A stretch of 8,655 nucleotides of DNA, from NCBI GenBank assembly GCA_016182705.1, contig JACPGA010000160.1:1-8655 (forward strand), read 5' to 3'. Source of the stretch: Deltaproteobacteria bacterium. Lineage in GTDB: Bacteria > Desulfobacterota > GWC2-55-46. Under the pieces are notes generated by a model. It was not told where the DNA came from. It saw only the letters and a list, made by a program, of their open reading frames with translations, and made no database searches. The position numbers and the translations under genes are program-made. The number at the start of each line of letters is the position of its first letter. Positions within the stretch are counted from its first letter, which is position 1. Shown here in pieces: positions 5,996 through 8,655 of the stretch.

Positions 5996-7333
5996 TTATT
6001 TTGCCGCCGCGGCCTTCTGGGCTTCCAGGCGTACCTTCAGTTTTCCGAGCCTTATCCACTGCAGGAGCGGCCTCTTTGCGGGGCATACGTATGAACAGCA
6101 GCCGCACTCTATGCAGCTTACGCCGTCCCAGTCCTTGAAATCAGCCGTTCTGAAATTCTTACCGAAATCACCCAGCTTGTAAGGCATGAGCCCCATCGGG
6201 CAGGCCGAAACGCAGCTCGCGCACCTTATGCAGGCATCGTATACGGACGACTTTATTACAGAAGCGGCAATGACCGTTATGCCGGATGTGCCTTTTATGA
6301 CAGGGACCGCTAAAGTCGGCTGGGCTATGCCCATCATCGGGCCGCCGTTCAAGACCTCGACCTCGCCGCCTTCGACAAGGCCGCCGCACTGGCTCAAAAC
6401 TTCTTCAAAGCTTGTGCCGACGCGGACTTTCAGGTTTCTCGGCTCTTTTACGCCGTTGCCGCTTATGGTGACTATCCTCTCGATAAGGGGCTTGCCCCAG
6501 TTCAACGCCTCATATATGGCAGCGGCGGTGCCGACGTTGTTCACGACGACGCCTACGTCCAGCGGAAGCTTGCCGACCGGGACTTTCCTGCCCAACGCGG
6601 CGACGATGAGCATCTTCTCCGCGCCCTGAGGGTACTTGGCTTCGAGTACTATTATCTGTATGTCTGACGAGCTACCGATGGCCTTGCGCAGTGCCTCTAT
6701 GGCGTCGGGCTTGTTCTCTTCTATGCCTATGAAGCCTTTTGAGGCGCCGGTTGCCTTCATGAGCGCGCGAAGACCCCAAACGACCTTTTCAGGCTCTTCC
6801 AGCATTATACGGTGGTCTGCGGTAAGGTAAGGCTCGCACTCGCAGCCGTTCAGCACAACGGCTTCAATGGCCTTACCCTTTGGAGGAGCAAGCTTTACGG
6901 AAGTTGGGAACGCGGCCCCACCCATGCCGACTATTCCGGCGTCGCGGACAGATTCACGAATCGCTTCGCCGGAAAGCACTGAGAGGTCAACTGGAGCGCC
7001 GGTCGGCCCCCAATGCTTTTCAGTCCCGTCCCCTTCGATAATAACGGAGAGCGACCTGAAGCCGCCCGGGTGCTGCGCCAGTTCTATATCTTTTACTTTT
7101 CCTGAGATTGACGCGTGGACCGGAGCCGAGACAAAGGCCTTTACATCGCCTATCTTCTGGCCTTCCTGCACTATGTCGCCCTTCTTGACGAGGGGCTCGC
7201 AGGGCGCTCCGGCGTGCTGCTGCAATGGGATGGTAACGGTCTTTGGAAGCGTCGCCGCTTCTACCCGTTTACCGGAAGTGAGTTCTTTGTAATATGAGGG
7301 GTGTACGCCCCTTGAAAAAGTCTTGTGTCCCAT
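5996..7333 (-). CDS. rnfC: Rnf complex subunit C, NADH/FMN and iron-sulfur subunit
   Basis: A 445-residue soluble subunit, first gene of the operon, and the NAD(H) site of the Rnf complex. It begins KTFSRGVHPSYYKELTSGK, typical of RnfC, and continues with a biotinyl/lipoyl-like beta domain (PLVKKGDIVQEGQKIG, APVHASISGKV). Then comes a Complex I 51-kDa-like nucleotide/FMN domain (GIVGMGGAAFPTSVKL, 133-148; LNGCECEPYLTADHRIML, 161-178). Two 4Fe-4S motifs close the protein: CIRCASCVSACP (C368, C371, C374, C378) and CIECGCCSYVCP (C407, C410, C413, C417). The C-terminus is short, without the long Ala/Lys repeats of enterobacterial RsxC. The ATG at 7333 is preceded by AAGGG only two bases away, a weak site. 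The leader upstream holds a ZTP riboswitch and terminator, so expression of the whole operon is probably set there. Confidence 0.96.
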   Translation of the reverse strand: MGHKTFSRGVHPSYYKELTSGKRVEAATLPKTVTIPLQQHAGAPCEPLVKKGDIVQEGQKIGDVKAFVSAPVHASISGKVKDIELAQHPGGFRSLSVIIEGDGTEKHWGPTGAPVDLSVLSGEAIRESVRDAGIVGMGGAAFPTSVKLAPPKGKAIEAVVLNGCECEPYLTADHRIMLEEPEKVVWGLRALMKATGASKGFIGIEENKPDAIEALRKAIGSSSDIQIIVLEAKYPQGAEKMLIVAALGRKVPVGKLPLDVGVVVNNVGTAAAIYEALNWGKPLIERIVTISGNGVKEPRNLKVRVGTSFEEVLSQCGGLVEGGEVEVLNGGPMMGIAQPTLAVPVIKGTSGITVIAASVIKSSVYDACIRCASCVSACPMGLMPYKLGDFGKNFRTADFKDWDGVSCIECGCCSYVCPAKRPLLQWIRLGKLKVRLEAQKAAAAK

Positions 7334-7349
7334 ATCCCTTAGGAGGCAA

Positions 7350-7378
7350 GTAATACTATTTTCAGGCCTTCAGGTCAA
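7350..7378 (-). promoter_or_regulatory. Possible weak secondary promoter downstream of the riboswitch terminator
   Basis: The minus strand shows TTGACC (7378-7373), a 17-base gap and TATTAC (7355-7350). The -35 box matches at five of six positions and the -10 box at four. It lies between the terminator and rnfC, so if active it would bypass riboswitch control and give a leader of only about a dozen bases. It may be chance. Confidence 0.3.
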
Positions 7379-7395
7379 GTATGTTTTTGGACAAC

Positions 7396-7431
7396 AAAAA
7401 AACCGTCAAGGATAAAGAAATCCAGCTTGAC
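7396..7431 (-). terminator. Intrinsic terminator of the ZTP riboswitch leader
   Basis: The minus strand has GTCAAG-CTG-GAT (7431-7420) able to pair with ATC-CTTGAC (7413-7405): nine pairs with a three-base bulge and a six-base loop. GG and seven T residues (7402-7396) follow. A second pairing is possible for the same right arm: TCCTTG and ACGG (7412-7403) match CAAGGA (7449-7444) and CCGT (7458-7455) inside the aptamer 3' domain, putting the stem directly against the T run. That version cannot coexist with aptamer stem P3 or the pseudoknot, which is how a ligand-controlled terminator would work. Confidence 0.75.
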
Positions 7432-7448
7432 TACAGCTGCACTTCCTT

Positions 7449-7526
7449 GCCCAGACGGTCGGCTGCAACATGATTTTCCCGCTCCCCGGTGGTGCCCCAC
7501 CTTGCTTCCGTCAGTTACGGGAAAAT
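7449..7526 (-). promoter_or_regulatory. ZTP/ZMP riboswitch aptamer (pfl motif)
   Basis: Read on the minus strand, all parts of the pfl motif are present in order. P1 is a perfect nine-base pair set, ATTTTCCCG (7526-7518) with CGGGAAAAT (7481-7473). The conserved inner strand reads ACTGACGGAA (7514-7505). P2 is GGTGG-GGCA-CCACC (7501-7488), followed by the conserved GGGGAGC. After a short linker comes the 3' domain GCCGACCGTCTGGGC (7463-7449), with P3 as GCC/GGC. The loop CCGTC (7458-7454) is complementary to GACGG (7512-7508), forming the known pseudoknot. This class binds ZTP or ZMP (AICAR phosphates), which build up when 10-formyl-tetrahydrofolate is short, and it usually turns genes on. 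A promoter lies upstream and a terminator downstream, and the next gene is rnfC. The class call rests on remembered consensus; a covariance-model search would settle it. Confidence 0.9.
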
Positions 7527-7549
7527 ATTTGTGTATGATTTATACAAAC

Positions 7550-7579
7550 ATCTTAATTCAGGTTAACGGCTGTTGTCAA
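7550..7579 (-). promoter_or_regulatory. Promoter of the riboswitch-Rnf operon
   Basis: The minus strand carries a perfect TTGACA (7579-7574), an 18-base gap and TAAGAT (7555-7550, four of six matches). The expected transcript start is near 7543, a short distance before aptamer stem P1 at 7526. No terminator separates it from the histidine-rich protein gene upstream, so read-through from that operon is also possible. Confidence 0.6.
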
Positions 7580-7633
7580 GCGGAGAATCATCACAATCAT
7601 AATAAAAATAAATTACTCGCCTGACCCTGCCTA

Positions 7634-8419
7634 TCAGCCCTTGAGAAGCCACCTCACCGTGTACACAAGGGCCAGTAGAAGCCCCAGACCCACAAGAATG
7701 ACGCTGAGGCCTACCATAGGCAGAACAGACGCCTCGGCCCCGGTGCTGCCCAGGGCCGTCGTCCTCATGCCCATCAATATCCATGAGAGCGGATAGAAAA
7801 GGCCGCCTGTGCCTACACAGGCGGCGGCGAATGTCTTTGCCCTCGGAGACGCCGGGACAAATGCCAGCAGCATTGAAACAGCGATGGTGAGAATACCGAG
7901 CCCCATCGCGTGCACATGGCCCTTGGCAAGCCTCCCATGCGCCGTTGCCATCTCAGGGCTGCCGTGATGGCCAGCAGCTGAAGCACTTTTCGCCATATCC
8001 TGTTTTATCTTGTCGAGCTCGCCGCGCATCAGATTGATCTCATCGAGCCGGGCGTCGACCGCCGGCACGACTGCCTCTGGTTCATGTCCCGCATGACCTG
8101 AATGGTCAGTGTGCCCGGAGTGCCCGGTTTGGTCGTGGGCCGCCACTGGCTCGGAAGCAGGCGCGTGCCCCGAATGAGCGGAATGGTCAGCTGCCGCCGC
8201 GTGTCCCTCATGCCCTGCCCCACCTGCCTCCCCTGCCCCGGAATTCAGGACAAACTTCTCCTCTATTGAAATAGTCTCGGCCCGCAGGAGCCTGCAGTGT
8301 ATGCTCTCGTGGTTTACGGTCAGGTAAACGGCCCAGAATATGCCGAAGACCAGGCCCATGAGGCCCAGCATAAAGCCTACCCCCACATGCCTCAGTTCAT
8401 CTTTCAACCTTGCGCTCAT
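7634..8419 (-). CDS. Membrane protein with histidine-rich periplasmic insert, function unknown
   Basis: A 261-residue protein that I cannot assign to a named family. One membrane helix lies at about 12-35. A low-complexity insert (about 61-115) holds eleven His, largely as repeats of GH, DHSGH and GHSGH mixed with Ala, Ser and Glu. A short charged helix (121-145, possible coiled coil) follows, then three more helices at about 172-190, 196-218 and 232-257. His161, His168 and His170 sit at the edge of the second helix (HGRLAKGHVHAMGLG) and could bind metal or haem. The His-rich part resembles metal-binding stretches in copper, nickel or zinc proteins; that is inference from composition. ATG at 8419 overlaps the preceding stop as ATGA and has AAGGAG six bases upstream (8431-8426), so it is coupled to the PDZ protein gene. 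Its long spacing from rnfC and the promoter between them suggest a separate operon. Confidence 0.8.
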   Translation of the reverse strand: MSARLKDELRHVGVGFMLGLMGLVFGIFWAVYLTVNHESIHCRLLRAETISIEEKFVLNSGAGEAGGAGHEGHAAAADHSAHSGHAPASEPVAAHDQTGHSGHTDHSGHAGHEPEAVVPAVDARLDEINLMRGELDKIKQDMAKSASAAGHHGSPEMATAHGRLAKGHVHAMGLGILTIAVSMLLAFVPASPRAKTFAAACVGTGGLFYPLSWILMGMRTTALGSTGAEASVLPMVGLSVILVGLGLLLALVYTVRWLLKG

Positions 8420-8655
8420 TTGCCGCTCCTTGGCATCTCTTCGAGTTTTACCTTGATGAACAATTCCTTTTTGCCCCTGAGCACCTTGAGCGTGACAGTC
8501 TCGCCAGGCTCAAGCGCATCCATAAGCTCGTTCAATTCGTCCATCGTGCCGATAATTTTGCCGTTGATGCTTATAATAAGGTCGCCGCCCGTGGCGAAGA
8601 CAACATTGCCGAGCCTTACGTTGCCGTCAGCACCCTTGAGGCCAGCCTTTGCGGC
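8416..8655 (-). CDS. PDZ-domain protein, C-terminal 79 residues (probably HtrA/Deg-type serine protease)
   Basis: The frame is open from the window edge to TGA at 8416, so the N-terminal part is missing. The visible piece is most of one PDZ domain: AAKAGLKGAD, GGDLIISINGKIIGTMDELNELMDAL, then GETVTLKVLRGKKELFIKVKLEEMP. The GGDLIISINGK carboxylate-loop region and the leucine-rich helix are typical of the last PDZ domain of periplasmic Deg/HtrA proteases. A stand-alone PDZ protein is also possible, because the protease domain would lie outside. The protein ends soon after the domain, as single-PDZ (DegS-like) proteases do. Its stop overlaps the start of the histidine-rich membrane protein gene as ATGA. 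This suggests a joint envelope-related role, though no partner function is shown by sequence. Confidence 0.85.
   Translation of the reverse strand, partial: AAKAGLKGADGNVRLGNVVFATGGDLIISINGKIIGTMDELNELMDALEPGETVTLKVLRGKKELFIKVKLEEMPRSGK

Noticed and set aside
5991..6107. N-terminal extension of rnfD to 6107
   Set aside because: It lies inside the conserved C-terminal coding part of rnfC, and the added residues are not part of the RnfD family. ATG 5990 sits right after the rnfC stop.
7341..7347. AGGAGG on the plus strand, like a ribosome binding site
   Set aside because: No plausible plus-strand coding frame follows it. On the minus strand it reads CCTCCT just before rnfC, which has no role as a Shine-Dalgarno sequence.

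Overview
The window reads as one strand: every gene I can support lies on the minus strand, so transcription runs from position 8655 towards 1. The genes and long open shadow frames are GC-rich, AGG (Arg) and ATA (Ile) are frequently used codons, two genes start at TTG behind strong Shine-Dalgarno sequences, and the products are an Rnf complex, two lipoproteins and a System II cytochrome c biogenesis protein. This suggests an anaerobic Gram-negative bacterium, perhaps of the Desulfobacterota or Nitrospirota type. I cannot fix the lineage from the sequence alone.

Layout in the direction of transcription: (1) 8655-7634 holds the tail of a PDZ-domain protein (probably an HtrA/Deg-type protease), overlapping by ATGA with a four-helix membrane protein that has a histidine-rich periplasmic insert. 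(2) 7633-7334 is a 300-base leader region with a sigma70-like promoter, a ZTP/ZMP riboswitch aptamer (the pfl motif) and an intrinsic terminator. (3) 7333-2287 is a complete six-gene Rnf operon in the order rnfC-D-G-E-A-B, tightly packed and closed by a strong hairpin terminator at 2277-2252. (4) 2058-1 is a second operon with its own promoter: a Cys-rich lipoprotein of the PCYCGC type, a TPR lipoprotein, and the first 336 residues of ResB, which runs off the window. Apart from the promoter and the terminator, I see nothing I can support between 2059 and 2251.

The Rnf complex couples electron transfer between ferredoxin and NAD+ to Na+ or H+ movement across the membrane. Its operon here appears to be controlled by a riboswitch for ZTP/ZMP, the alarmone of 10-formyl-tetrahydrofolate shortage. 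The inferred logic links one-carbon (folate) status to ferredoxin/NADH balance, which would make sense in an organism with folate-based C1 or Wood-Ljungdahl metabolism. The riboswitch upstream of Rnf is the most interesting item in the window. Second is RnfA, which lacks a clean in-frame segment of about 19 residues that normally carries a conserved membrane cysteine, a proposed iron-sulfur ligand. The cytochrome c biogenesis genes downstream hint that c-type cytochromes are made alongside Rnf, but no cytochrome gene is visible here.
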